Assembly: GCA_010015675.1 (NCBI GenBank)
Contig: ML976993.1
Location: 433,306-494,742, forward strand
Length of the DNA stretch: 61,437 bases
Direction of reading: 5' to 3'
DNA from: Byssothecium circinans
Taxonomy: Eukaryota > Ascomycota > Dothideomycetes > Pleosporales > Massarinaceae
Shown here: positions 36,062 to 48,400 of the stretch, piece after piece
How positions within the stretch are numbered: position 1 is the first letter of the stretch
Layout of the letters: each line of letters opens with the position of its first letter
Notes under the pieces: generated by a model
What the model saw: the letters and a program-made list of their open reading frames with translations, nothing else
The model's database searches: none
What the model was told of the DNA's origin: nothing
Position numbers and translations under genes: made by a program

Positions 36062-36643
36062 GGCACTGAAATCCGGTCGAGAGAGAATACTGGCGGTTGT
36101 AGTGTTACTGAGCGGAGGTGTGGTGAAGAGCGCCGGGATTCACAACTTATTCCCAAACTCCGTGTCTGGCTAGCCCGAATTGGGCACAGCGTGCATGAAG
36201 ATCAATACAGTGCATTTGCACATCGGTCTCTGAGAATCCTGTCTGACACCACGCAACTCAAAAGCGAAGGTGGGTTGGTGAGACTCCGTCCGGGTATATT
36301 TTATGGGGCTGGATTAGCAATTACTCTGGATGATTTTGGTGACTGGCTTTGTCGCCATGGCGCCGCCTCGGAGGGAACGTTCATAGCCCTGTCATCAACG
36401 TGTTGAAATCTCTTTTCTCTCTTTCCACATGGAAACGGCCCTGGAATCTATGTGCGCCGGGTATTGCGCTTTTCGAACGGCCTCGATAGAGTAAGGTGCG
36501 CGGCGACTGGAAACGGTTCGGTGAGGCTCCAGTGCATGGTTGTTAATGGTGACTGCTTCGATCATATCAGCAAGCACTTCGAAAACTCCAGCGCAATCCC
36601 CTTTGAGAGCGGAAATAATCGAGGTATTCTTCGTGATATCTCT
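36062..36643. other. Intergenic, promoter of the Zn2Cys6 gene
   Basis: 580 bp with no supportable gene. Open frames are short. Confidence 0.4.
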
Positions 36644-38074
36644 CTAATGTTTCCATTGTCCATTCTTTGCCGGCTGCACCTGAATCTCCACCTTTGTGTT
36701 ATCCTGCACCTTGCCCATAACGTGGTCCACCACAAACGAATCATTATAATCCGTCTTGCTGTTGGCTTGCTTCCACGTCAAGCCCTCCTGGCTATTATTG
36801 CTTTTCAGCGAGTTGGGACGATCCATCTCATAGTCTCCTGCGCCGCTCGACTCTTCAGGTAGGCGCTCGTGGCGTGTGATGTGCACTTCGTGAGTGACAA
36901 AAATTTCGGGGAGAGACGCCACGATGACGGGCCAGAAGATGGGAATCGAGGCGGTGATGATTGCAAAATCGATCTCGATCGAGGAGAGGATCATGATGAG
37001 CGGGTACCACCATGTGAAATCGAGGCGGTCAATGTCGTCGCCTCGGTGGCTAGTGAGGGCCCAAATGCGAACAATTGCCATGATAACCACGCTGTTTATG
37101 AAGTTGGCAATGATCGGATGACACAAGTAGATGGAGTACTTACACAAACCCGAGGGTGAAGAGGCAGCTGAGCGCTAAAATTTCCTTCCGGCTAATACCC
37201 TTCCGGAAGTACATAGTCACTGAAACGGGAGGATGATTAGCACATGAACGAGTGAAGATTTTTGTAAATCTGGTTGCCAATAGAGGTAAATGCAGTCACT
37301 GGGCTCACTTACTTGGAAGGATGAAGATAATGGTGTCGAGAACCATGTTAGAGCCACCGAACGCGTACATAAACGTCATGGCACTCTCAGAGCTCCTGTA
37401 TCCCAGACCCCAGCACTTCGGTGGTGGCACAATGTTTCGGTTCCAGTATCCGTACACGGGGAAGCAAGGGAACCAAGACGCAAAGAACCAGAAGGCGGAC
37501 CATATCGACGTGAGCAGTAGGAAGACTATGCAGATCTTGCGGACAATGCCCTTCTTGAACATACGAAGGTACTGAGCGAGCAGAGACAGCTTAACGAATC
37601 CCGCACAGGTGTGAAACGCCGCGTGTTGAAGCCAAAGCAGTTTCATGCATATGATTAGATGTTGTGGGTTGAGCTTGTAGATGTCGCGAAGATGCGTTCC
37701 GAAGCCAAATTTATAGACTAAATAACGGGATTAGCGGCAGCTGGTAAGGTAACCCAAGATGATATTTACTCAAAAGCAAGCTAATCAGAGAGATAAGGTT
37801 GAGCAGAACACCGATAATGATGAGGTAGTCATCCCACCCCGGTTCGCGAACGACTCGAAATCTAGTGTACAGTCGAAATAGAACTGCCACCCAACAGAGT
37901 AACTATGTATTCGTTAGCCGAGATGGTTGCTCTACTTGTACGCAACAATCATACATGAAAGGGAATCGTAGTTGCGTATGCTGTCGTGGACCGGTTCGAT
38001 AGAGGCGTTTTTTCAGCGGGATTCGGCGGCTGCCTTAGCAGCTTCATGATGGCTTCATCGAATTTGCTCGGCAT
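36644..38074 (-). CDS. Fungal rhodopsin-like seven-helix integral membrane protein
   Basis: Member of the large fungal family annotated as rhodopsin domain-containing integral membrane protein; role uncertain, possibly a receptor. Exons 38074-37955, 37902-37770, 37717-37313, 37219-37144 and 37091-36644, 393 aa. Family signs: LYTRFRVVREPGWDDYLI at the end of the first helix and start of the second, YKFGFGTH, QHAAFHTCAGFVKLSLLAQYLRMF, a Cys-containing loop PPKCWGLGYR, and the last helix WWYPLIMILSSIEIDFAIITASIPIFWP. About seven hydrophobic segments in all. The tail (about 90 residues) is hydrophilic and charged. No retinal-binding lysine is evident in the last helix, so light sensing is not implied by the name. 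Introns are all 52-93 bp. Confidence 0.85.
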
Positions 38075-39679
38075 GGCGAAAATGCGGCACCGGTGATGAC
38101 TTATTGCTCAATGTCGAACTGCGATACTGTGTCTCCACCTGTATTCGAGCAGATGGAGTAGGGAACAGAAAGACCTATGAACAGGTATGAGCAAGCGTCC
38201 AATTTGTTGGCGAGGTGACCCCGGTTCTTGGGATTGATTAGGCACGGGGCGACAGTTCAATAAGAGGGTGAATGTTCAGGGCTAGACTGCCTGAGAGAAC
38301 CACAACGTTTGACCAGGTTAACGCCCTGGTAGAGTGGACCGCGAGGACGGTCCAATACGAAACACTACCGTTGCTTAACCAACAATGCAGTTGGGGCTTA
38401 TCCTATTGAAGAAGTGTTCCAACCCGTTTTATCATCCTTTCTGGAGGATCCCGTGCCAACTATACCCATTTCTACTCTCATTCGAGGGGTGCACGGCCTT
38501 GGGCTCCGCATGGCATCTTCGATTGGCCCGAGAGATTGCTTGGCATGCTGATTGCAAATTGCGCTACATGCTGCAATGGACCGCTTTTGCTCTCTGTCGT
38601 CAGCTTGACATGCTGGGGCGAGCACACGAGAAACGTGGACCCGTGCCCGTGCCTTCGCATAGAAGCTCTATAATTATAGGGCTATTAACGACGTACGAAG
38701 CGAGCAGCTGCATAAGGTGGTAGTCAGGGAGACAGTTCTACATACAGGGGAATGATGAATTTCGGTACATACCTTTCGGGCGTGCTTGGCTACTCGGGAA
38801 CGGCTCCATAAAACCCACAGTTGTGAAGATTAAGCTTTGAAACGTGGGACAATCTACATACCTATGTAGTACATAGGTACCGGCGCCGGTCCGGTCATCG
38901 CTTAACGGCGATTCAACAGCCACTATAAGGTTACGGTACACACTGTAGCGTTCCTCGCTTGGTGCCGTCCGCAGGAATGTACATGGTCTGATTGCTTGGA
39001 GTTTTCCCATCGCTACCATGGTACCATCGGTTGCCATAGAGAAGAAAATCTAGGTAGAGCAAATTTAAGCGCATCGAAATTCGCATTTTTATTGCCGGTA
39101 CCTGAAGGATGGAGAAGATGCCGGAGAGGCGCGGCGAAGGCCGCGCTCGGGCATAACCGTACCTCTGGTAATGTGGTGGGGTTGGTGTTGACAGATGCTC
39201 AAGCTGATTGGCCAGAGGATCTGCAAATACCAGCTCCCCCTTTTCGCAACAGCTGATTCCTCTCTCTACAAGGCTAAGTTCGAATCCTTCCGTTGCTTTG
39301 TCGTGTCTTCAGACAAAGGCTAGGCTTCATTTAGCATAAGGCCCGACACTTACAGTACAATTACAACCTTCGTAGAATTTTTCGGCTTGCTTCACTTTGC
39401 CAAGAATGAAGTGGGAATTTGCAAAAAAGACATGACGGCACGTTCGACTGATGGGCCAAAGCTTCACAGCTACAGTACTGATTGGATACGATGGCAAGAA
39501 TATAAGATGCTATTTCTCTCCTTTCTGAGTCAATTATCGTGACATCCAGGATCATCCTGTTCCGTCACGTGGCTACGGGCCTATTAATAAGCCGTTAGCC
39601 AAGCACAAGGACCCCTGGACCACGTGCCCAGTCCCCTCTCTGTACCGAAATCAAACTCTCTTGGACCTGTCTTAGTTCC
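38075..39679. other. 1.6 kb gene-poor region
   Basis: Only short unconvincing ORFs. Contains a perfect 9-bp stem, 3-bp loop palindrome at 38859-38879 and directly after it the palindrome CCGGCGCCGG (38880-38889). A tRNA B-box lookalike at 39277 has no matching A-box. Confidence 0.5.
38859..38889. repeat. Palindromes (hairpin and CCGGCGCCGG)
   Basis: TACCTATGT and ACATAGGTA form a perfect inverted repeat around AGT, followed without gap by CCGGCGCCGG. Could be a protein-binding site or chance; no gene reads through it. Confidence 0.4.
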
Positions 39680-40162
39680 TTAACCAGAGAATATCCAGAC
39701 AACCGAAAAGATAGTGCAAGACGCGGCGACAACAAGAATGACCTCAGGACCGGCCTTGATTCCCACCGGCAGACCCTCCGTCGTGAATTGGGCGACGATT
39801 CCATTCGTGAAGTTCTTCGCGGCCTCAGTGAGCGCCAGGGTGGTGAGGTTGCCGCATCGGTTGTTCAAATCTTCGTTCTTTGTGAGTGCTGGCAGCTTCA
39901 CCTGGGCGGCGTTGAGCATTTTTGCAGTGGTGAGGGTTCCGACAGGTGCTTTTTGCATGAAGGCAGCCCGGTAAGAACTGTTCGCGCTGATGACCGACAT
40001 GTTGGCTGTCACTGAGTAGTCGAGGCATGGGTCCCCTCCGGCGGCGGTGGCAGTAGTGGTAGTCTGGCGGACGACAAGTTCAGCAGCGGGGAACTTTTCC
40101 GACACCGCAGTAGCGATTTGGAAGACCGAGATGAGAACGAAGAGGTTTGTGAAGAGCTGCAT
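39680..40162 (-). CDS. Small secreted or GPI-anchored protein, Thr/Ala-rich
   Basis: 160 aa from ATG 40162, chosen because it begins a clean signal peptide (MQLFTNLFVLISVFQIATA). The mature part has few cysteines (one in GGDPCLDY and one in NNRCGN), several Asn glycosylation sites, and the end EVILVVAASCTIFSVVWIFSG is a hydrophobic segment that could be a GPI signal or membrane anchor. I do not recognise a family. The pattern (two conserved cysteines, short length, C-terminal hydrophobic tail) fits fungal cell-surface proteins and possible effectors, but that is inference. It sits alone in a gene-poor stretch. Confidence 0.6.
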   Translation of the reverse strand: MQLFTNLFVLISVFQIATAVSEKFPAAELVVRQTTTTATAAGGDPCLDYSVTANMSVISANSSYRAAFMQKAPVGTLTTAKMLNAAQVKLPALTKNEDLNNRCGNLTTLALTEAAKNFTNGIVAQFTTEGLPVGIKAGPEVILVVAASCTIFSVVWIFSG

Positions 40163-41724
40163 CTTGACAACGGACCGGCGTACCAAGCTTCGAGCTTTGG
40201 CAAAAGGGAAGGGATTATGTATTAAAAAAGGAGTGGACCAGCACCAAGAAAAGAAGAACGGATGGGATGGAAGTGAAGGACGCCTAAGAAACTAGGTGTT
40301 GAGCAACGATGAACGAGTGGACAGCAAAAAAATCAGGCCACGCACCAGGGCGCAGAATATATGGAAGCAACTGCCCATTGAGAATGGCTGAGGTTGTGAC
40401 GAGCCTGAGACGTTGCGTGCCAGATGCCTCAGTCCCGAACGTACCACGTCTCATGCATTTTGACTGGACGGTTAAGCGCTGACGCTTTCTAGTGCAAAGC
40501 CATCGACGACATCATCGCTCTTGTCCACGAATTCAATCGGTTCGATGCGAATCAATTTCTTCGACGATTTTGCATCGTCAAGAGGACGATGTCATCAGAG
40601 ATATGCGCTATCGGTGTGGAAAGATCGCTTGGTGTTGCTGTGCCGCTCATCTGCATTCGGATCGGAACACCCACTCCCGCCACTGTACGGTTTCAGCCTT
40701 AGTCTGCAGGCGAGCCGTGCCCGTCAAGCAAGGCAAGGCATGTCGTTTTAATCTGCATTTGCTAACGCTGGTGGTATCGCCACATCGCGCGACAATCAGC
40801 CCTGAAGTGTGCTGATGATCAGCAGACACTTCCAAGGTTCTTCCAACCTGCAACCACCATAATCTTAGGTATCTCTTGCAGCATTGATATATGACTTCTA
40901 CCATAGGTATATCAGTTGAAGGGTCTTCGAGCAGTTCTTCTGCAATTAACACCATCAAAGCTACCACGTTCATATTGATAGGTGCGGATTTTATTTTGTC
41001 GGGCTTGCGATACAGGATTCGCAACCTGTGACGATTCGCGGTAGGAAAAGATGGCTGCTTAACGGTAACCGGCCATTTCGATGATTTGAGTCCTACGAGT
41101 TCTCTGCCATGCGTCACAGAGAGCACACTGTGATGTGTTTGCGTTTGGCCTTGTCTATTTTACCCAGCTGGCGCCCCTCGGCACGCTCTACCTACGAGCA
41201 TGATCGCATCCACAGTTCAAGTCCAAACCATACCCAAGTAGGAAGCCGAAAAATGTGTATGGGCTCCATTTCGAGATCTGAGAGTTTTCATGTCTCTGCC
41301 TTTGTTCGAGAATCGCCAGGATACCGTAAGAAACACCCCGCTGGTTTACTGTCATGACATATCTCAGGACTCGAGCACATAACTAACATCGCCTCGAGGA
41401 GACCTTCTTTTTGCAAGTGCCCAACTCCTCTTGCTCCTTTTCCTGGCCATGCGATGTCATTATTCAATACTCCGCTGCAAGATGCCATGTACCCTTTCGC
41501 TGAGGATCGCTTCGCTACGAGTGGGTTGATTGCTCTACGACTTTTTACAGATGCAATGAGCCAACGAGGCTGTGCACGATATGTGTATCTGCCATGGTCT
41601 TTTGACTATCTTTCTTTGCGGGCAGCGTTTGCCCTTTGGTCTTCATGGTTACCAATCAGCTGTGCCCCAACGTTGACACCGAATGAAGGGCTACCTAACA
41701 CCCACGTGACTTTTGGCTCTCCAA
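40163..41724. other. Gene-poor region
   Basis: About 1.5 kb of unconvincing short frames on both strands. No RNA gene or repeat seen. Confidence 0.4.
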
Positions 41725-42717
41725 ATGCCGTGTTTCGCTCAACTATCTATCGCTCGCAAATGCCAACACTCTACGCCGATCAACAAGCCCGCAACCGGCA
41801 TGCCCACAACCAGCATGTCCGCAGTCAAAATGCCTGGAACCAAGACCCATCGCAAGCCTACTCCCTTCCCTCCATCCAAGGCTATGGCTACACCAATCAC
41901 AAAAGATATGTCCGATCGTCCAATTGTTTCCCAAAAGACATGCGCCGCTCAGTACGGAAATGTTTGCGACTTGCCTCGACCTCGAACTGATACACAGTAC
42001 AATGCACTTCGAAGAGTAGGTACCCGCCGATCACCGCAACCTACAGTGGCCCATCATTCCGAGCACCGACCAGTTGGTACCAATCCAGCTCTCCTGGTGC
42101 CTTCTTCAGCAAACTACATTGCTCACTCGTTCCGTCTGCCGCAGCAAGGCTCCGGGTACAGCTTCAGCGCAGACCCAGATGAACCTTCACATGGTGCGAC
42201 ACCTCAATGACATCAGCGGTCATCTCGAACACACACCCCGAGTTACAATGGATTTCTTCAATCTTCAATGGTTCCTTCGACTTTGGCCGTCCCCCAGGAT
42301 TCAGATGGCCTTCCTCGTTCGCGGAGCGATCCTTTGCCACGCGCTACGCCAGCCACCCTTGAAGTTCCGCAACATCGTCATCGCACTCGGTCTGTTGAGC
42401 TCGGCCGTCCTACTGAGATGGCCGATGGTACCTTCTCTCTCACTCATGGCGGCTTGCGCATCATCACTCCTCTAGACATCAAGCTCCAAGAGATGGAGGA
42501 GATTGCTGCCAAGGAGACTAAGTGTGAGCGTCTGGTTCGGTACTGGAAGTCCTTCAAGGATTCACTCTCATTTAGTCGCCGCAGGAACCCTGGCCGTGCG
42601 AACCTTCGAGCACTAAACATCCTAGGAAAATCGGCGGCCACTGCCAACTCTGAAGCCCCGGAAACTCTCGATATCCCCTTCGTCGTTGAATCTTCTCGAT
42701 CTAAGTATCCCGGATAA
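41725..42717 (+). pseudogene. Low-complexity ORF interrupted by an in-frame TGA
   Basis: A frame from about 41725 to TAA 42715-42717 is open except for one TGA at 42208-42210; both sides have the same frame. The first half is Pro/Thr/Ser/Met-rich, the second half has an ordered-looking stretch (THGGLRIITPLDIKLQEMEEIAAKETKCERLVRYWKSF). No known domain. Possible explanations: a pseudogene, a sequencing error, readthrough, or an intron; GT at 42156 to AG at 42242 (87 bp) would remove the stop in frame but the GAG acceptor is poor. An alternative frame upstream (41454-41990) looks no better. The start is a guess. Confidence 0.35.
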
Positions 42718-43113
42718 GTCACGTAAGTCTTGCTGTTCTCTATTCAATGGCCGCATCTAGTCTCCCACTTCAACGTACAATCTACAGGTGGACCGACGGT
42801 AAGCGAGTGTGACATCATCTACATCATCACAGTCTTCGTCACATCTTCTATAATGGAATACAATATCTCATTCTCATGTTGCTGTTCTTCTTTGCTTCCC
42901 AGCTCTTCTAGTGACTCAGAGGGGCTGTGACCGCTACTCTCAACATGGGCTTCACATTAAGCGTACTCGATCGTAGTATAAGCTCCCCTTTCTCTTTACA
43001 GCAGCTTCATCTCCTTAATACAAACCACTTTCGCCATCAACCACCTTGCCCGTACACTTTTCCTTCAAGGAGTATACAGTTCCACATCACTCGCTGCTCT
43101 CGAAACATCCGGA
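42718..43113. other. Intergenic
   Basis: Short gap before the next plus-strand gene. GT and AG sites occur but I cannot build a convincing exon. Confidence 0.35.
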
Positions 43114-44290
43114 ATGAACGAGATAGGAGGCTCGCACCAAGCCCATAGGTTGCAGAGCAATGGTAACTCGACTGTGCACGGTAAGCCCATCTAGTGGGAT
43201 GCACTACTTGACAAAGAACACTAATTGTGAGACAGATATTCAGTACCAGTCTCACCCGCAAACCATGACGAGCCCTCCAACTCATCAACAGAACCAGAAC
43301 GTATACCACCAAAGTTCTCCCCGAGCGCCCGCTGCGCAGTTCCCTTCGCTCAATGCCCTAGTTCAACAGCATGCACAACCGCAGCAGAACCTTTTCGACC
43401 ATCCTTATAGACCACTCTTGCCGAAGACTGGTAATGCTGTACCCACGAACACGCCTTTGATAGGCCATGCCCCCGTTGCCGACTTCTTTACTGCACCAGA
43501 CCACCGACAAGCTTACACGAATACCGCTCCCTTAGATGCAGCGACTTACGCAGACTGGCAACCCCAACATCATCTACCCGAGGAAACCACCCCAGCCCAT
43601 CACACCAACACGCCACCACTCCCCAACAACACATCTACCTACCCATCACCCCCAACGCAAACACCCCATCCCCACCCCCCAAACCGATGGTACCAAGCCC
43701 ACGCCTACCGCCTCCAAGTCCACGAACCGCCGCAAATCGAGCCCTCAACCGACCCGACCATCGCTCAAGTGACCCACTCAGCCGAGCACTGGGTAGTCAC
43801 CCTAATCCACGCCATAACGAACACGACCTCAGTAAAAGACACGCCCACCTCGCACGCGCTCCGCACCTTCCTCCCCTCAGCCTACGACCCTTTCCTCATC
43901 GAAGCCACAGCGCGACAAATTCTCACCCTCCTCCTAGACCGCTGCACGCACGGCTTCCGCGGCCCGGCCGCCTTCAACAAAGCGCTCAAGCCCGCGCGCG
44001 ACCTCGAAGCCGACCGCACCGCGACGTGCGAGGAGCGGATGCGCAATGTCGTCGAGGTGCTGAGGTGGAATAAGAGGGCTTGTAAGGATGTGCTTTATGA
44101 GGATTGGAAGATTCGGCTGTTGGTTAATCATCCGCTTGCGTATGATAGGGAGAAGGATTGCCAGAAGGGGAGTAATGATCAGAGGAGGAAGAGGTTGGTG
44201 CAGGAGAGGGAGAGGTTGAGGGGGGTTGAGGAGGAGTTGAGGGGGGGGGGGGGGGGGGGGGGGGTGCTGAGGGGGGCGAGAAGAGGGTGA
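43114..44290 (+). CDS. Hypothetical Gln/Pro/His-rich protein with glycine tract
   Basis: Two exons, 43114-43180 and 43236-44290, with a 55-bp intron (GTAAGC, ACTAAT, ACAG), give 373 aa; the first exon (MNEIGGSHQAHRLQSNG) reads well and removes the need for a weaker ATG. The N-terminal 170 residues are Gln/Pro/Asn/His-rich and disordered; the rest (about 185-350) looks helical with HWVVTLIHAITNTT, DPFLIEATARQILTLLLDRC and a basic helix RRKRLVQERERLRGVEEEL. The end is encoded by a run of 24 G (44241-44264). Function unknown; possibly nuclear. The helical part is a good target for a fold search. Confidence 0.6.
44241..44264 (+). repeat. Homopolymer of 24 G inside a coding region
   Basis: An uninterrupted G24 run, read as about eight glycines, lies 26 bp before the stop codon. 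A change of one or two bases would alter the last few residues only. Confidence 0.85.
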
Positions 44291-45442
44291 AGATGTGATT
44301 TTGGAGGGTTTTTTGTTTTTATTTGTTTGGGTTTGGGTTTGTGTGGTGTAGGTTCTTTTTGTATTTGGGGCTCCTTTTACGTCGCACTCGTTTGCATTTT
44401 TTGAACCTTTCCTTTTTGTTATAGTCGATATTGAACATTTAGTCACTTAGAGCATAGCAAAACGGACTTGAAAAGGTTTTAAGATTCCGTGCCTTGGATT
44501 ACGAAGATGGCTTGGAGTCTAGTTCGATTTGTCTTTGAAGAACCACGTCATCACAGGGACGAAACACAATCTTTCACACATTAATCCGGTAACGTGAACG
44601 ACTTACTTACTTCACATATCGTCTTACTAAGGGTCCAAGTCGACGAGCCATCGCATCAGTTTTGTCACTTCTTGTTTCCGACATGCCAGCTCAGTGATTT
44701 AAAACGAGTCACTAGCTACTACATCACATAGAATAAACATTCCCCTAAGCTCCCGAAGCGCATTCTCGATCTTCGGACCGAACAAGAGCACAGAATTCGG
44801 CTTTCCGAGCCACGCGGTGTGCTCCTTATGTCGCGCTCAGTGCAGGGATACGAGAACAAGTACTTAGGCGAGCTGAAAGGCCGTTTGAGGCGTCAGTGAC
44901 GGATCTGAAAATTACAACAGCGCTAATAAGTTGCAGATTAGCGGTCTATCTCCTGCTCGCAGTTCTACGAGTAGAGGTTGCGATATTATACCTCAGCCCC
45001 AAGATACGCTCGCCGATGTCACCTCACGACTGCGCAGCGTTCGAGGCTGAACCTGCAGAACCTTGCAGCAGCTGAAGGGTACTCGGAGCAGTAAATATTC
45101 CGTGGTAGAAGAGCCTTCGTGCTTAGGGCTGACGCATGAGGAGAGCTGAAGCATACTATGGCTGGGCATGCTGGCCCTGAGTTCTTCCAAAAGCACGAAA
45201 TCTCCCGTGCGTGATGTTTGACTCCACTCGGCTTGTCCGTGAACTTGCGGAGGCTCAAGAGACTGCAGATACGGTGTGGAAATGGAATCAACTAGACGCT
45301 GGCCCGTCTACTGTTGCAGTACTGGCATGAGGTAGCGCGTGGTCGTGGAGGCCTGAGCAATGCTATGACCTCGCGAAGAGGTATAAGTACGATGGAGCCT
45401 CGCCCAAGTCGTAGCTTTCGACAACAGAGATCGCAAGTCAAC
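44291..45442. other. Intergenic
   Basis: 1.15 kb. T/G-rich after the previous stop (44300-44370). No convincing frame and no RNA gene; it holds the promoter of the gene at 45443. Confidence 0.4.
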
Positions 45443-48400
45443 ATGATCTCTTTACCGAAATTGCTAACTGTGTGTCTTTCCATAGTCACTTGCGGTAAGT
45501 TTTTGGTACCTGGAATCTCTGTCCCTCTCTCACTGCACTGTATTCTGTAGAGTCACTGGACATGGCTGACATTTTTAAAAGTCTATTCACGCAATGACAC
45601 AAACATCACCGAGATGCAGATTCTCCCAGAAGATCGCTCCTTCTCCGTCGGTTCCGCCCTGAGAATACTACCTCTCGGAGACTCCATTACCTGGGGCCAT
45701 GGCAGTCCGGACGGTAACGGCTATCGCTACAAGCTGCTAAGATTGCTTGCCGGGAATGATATCACATATATCGGGTCCCACAAGTACGCATTTTTACACT
45801 CCTACTGAACTACCATGAAACCTAATTCGTCAACCAGGTCAGGAAGTATGGCAAACAGCAACAACGAAGGCCACTCAGGAGCCCTAATATCAGACATGTC
45901 GCTCCACGCTTTAAAAAGCATGCATCTACAACCAAACGTTATCCTCCTCCTAGCTGGCACAAACGACATCTACAAGGACGTCGATGCCGCCACCGCCCCA
46001 GCCCGACTCGGATCCCTCATCGACAACCTCATCACCATGAGCCCCAATGCCGCAATCCTCGTAGCACAAATTCCTCCCATGAACGATACTTCCAGAAATG
46101 CGGCCGCCCAGACCTTCAACGCTGCCATCCCCGGCATAGTAACTTCGCGAGCAGGCTCAGGGGCAAAGGTTCTCACCGTGGAAAGAGATCCTCGTTTCAC
46201 TACCATCTACCTCCCAGACGGTCTGCATCCTGACGACCTGGGGTATGGCTTGTTGGCCGGCATGTTTTCCACCGGCATCCAGCGCGCCGCGGAAGCAGGC
46301 TGGATCAGCGAACCTGACCCACTGCCCACTGCAAACCGCACAGCATGCGACACCTTCCTAACCTGGGACCCTAAATTCGGCACCATCGCTACCGGTGTCG
46401 GCAGCGCAGATTCCGCCTTCGTCTCGAGCTGGCAGCCCGCCGGACGCCTTGCGACTGGCAATGTTGGACCGCCTAAGACTTGGTGGGGCGCTGACCTCCC
46501 GCAGGGAAAATGGGTTCGGCTGGCAGATATGGATGGCGACGGGCGGGATGATTATTTGTGGGTGCATCCGAATACTGGGGCTGCGATTCTGTATCTCAAT
46601 GGCGGGTACAGCGCCGATGGCGGCGTGAACTGGATCAACAAGGGGGAAATCGCTACGGGCTTGGGGGAGGCCGTGGGCGTCATGTTTGCGGATATCAATG
46701 GCGATGGTCGGGATGATTATCTTTGGATTTCCCCGGAAGGACTCGTCACCGCGTATATCAATGGCGGGGAGAAAAAGGGCGGAGGATGGCTGTGGACTTC
46801 GCTCGGCCAAATCGCAGGAGAAGGGACGGGAGCGACGCGAGAGACTACGCGGTTCGCTGATATTGATGGAGATGGGAAAGCCGATTATATGGTTGTTGGC
46901 AAAGAGGGATCTCTGAATGCGTGGCTCAACTTTGGCTACGGCGACAAGCCAGATTGGTATCCGTTGGGCATCATTGCTACGGGCATTGGGGATGCTGCTG
47001 GTGTGCAACTGGTCGATCTGAACAACGATGGCCGAGCAGACTATGTCTGGCTTGACAAGGACGGCGCAGCGAAAGCTTACATCAACAATCGGGGTGGTTC
47101 CGGGGGTCTCGCACCAGACTGGATCAACGCCGGCTCTATAGCTACTGGAGTGGGTGCGAAGCGAGAAGAACTCAGATTTGCGGATCTCAATGGAGACGGG
47201 AAAAAAGATTATGTCTGGGTTGATCATGCGTCCGGAGCGCTGGATGTCTGGTTCAATACGGCTACAGGTGGCTCGTATGTCGTGGGGGATGGAACCGTAT
47301 TTGCTGAGTATGCCAACCCCCTTGGTATTTCACTGGAATGTACAAATTTCTGACTCACTGCGCAGTATGGATGGCGATGGCTTCGAAGACTACCTGGCCA
47401 TTAGTCCGAATGGCGCAATCGAGCTTTGGCTCAATCACGGTTACGATACGACTTCGCAGAAGTGGATTTGGGATGCTCAAGGGCAGATTGCCACTGGAGT
47501 GGCCGCACGCAAGGATATTCGGTGAGTGCCGAAGTTGTTGCTTTATAGTCCCCCTTCATCATCCCCCTTATTACGGATGAGCTGACCATACTCCAGACTT
47601 GCAGATCTGGATGGCGATGGGCTGGCAGACTACTTGGTTGTCGATGAGAAGTCGGGCGCTGTGGTCTTCTGGCGCAACGGAGGCAGACAGAACGATGGTA
47701 GCTGGAGTGTAAGTGGCGAGCCATTTTATCTGCTCCTCATCCAAGGTCCTTTCCATACACAGTTTTCTTTTTTTTACCGCCATGCATTTATTCAGGGCAC
47801 GCTGCTGACCTCTTAGCTGCAGTGGACGAACATGGGCCAAGTAGCCACAGGCGTCGGTGACGGACCAGGAGTCCAATTCGCCGACATCAACGGCGATGGC
47901 AAAGCCGATTACCTATGGGTTGCCAAAAACGGATCTGTGACAGCCTACTTAAACGGCGGTAGCGGCAGCGACGGCTGGCTCTGGGAATCCCAAGGTGTTA
48001 TCGCGAAAGGGGTAGGGGCTCCTCGGCAGGACATCAAGTTCGCCGATATCAACGGTGACGGCCTGGCCGACTATCTGTGGGTGAACCGACTCGATGGATC
48101 GGTTTCAGAGTGGCAGCGAAACGGCGGCATGCGGGATGAATGGCAGTGGCTTCCGCAGGGCCAGATTGCTGCAGGGGTTGGCGCAAATGGTTTGGCTGTC
48201 CAGTTTGCATCTCTCAGTGGTAATGGGCGAGCAGATTATCTTAAGGTTGATCCTGCCACCGGAGCCGTTACAATATGGGCTAATGGATGCTTTGGAGAGG
48301 GCTCTGACGGGACGGGATGGCTCACTGCGACATGCGATGATCCCGGCGTAACTGATGCTTCTATAAGCCCGCCTCAGCGCTGGAATAAAGTAAGTCGACT

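Noticed and set aside
36062..36643. Short plus-strand frames between the regulator and the rhodopsin-like gene
   Set aside because: No homology, no splice context, composition of non-coding sequence.
39210..39290. tRNA-like B box GTTCGAATCC near 39278
   Set aside because: No A box or cloverleaf pairing at the correct distance.
41454..41990. 179-codon frame starting MSLFNTPLQD
   Set aside because: It overlaps the better frame at 41725-42717, has no feature of its own and ends mid-way; at most a short part could be an alternative 5' exon.
46358..47227. 289-codon minus-strand frame opposite the FG-GAP repeats
   Set aside because: It is a shadow of the repeat-coding strand; the plus strand shows conserved motifs and phase-consistent introns.
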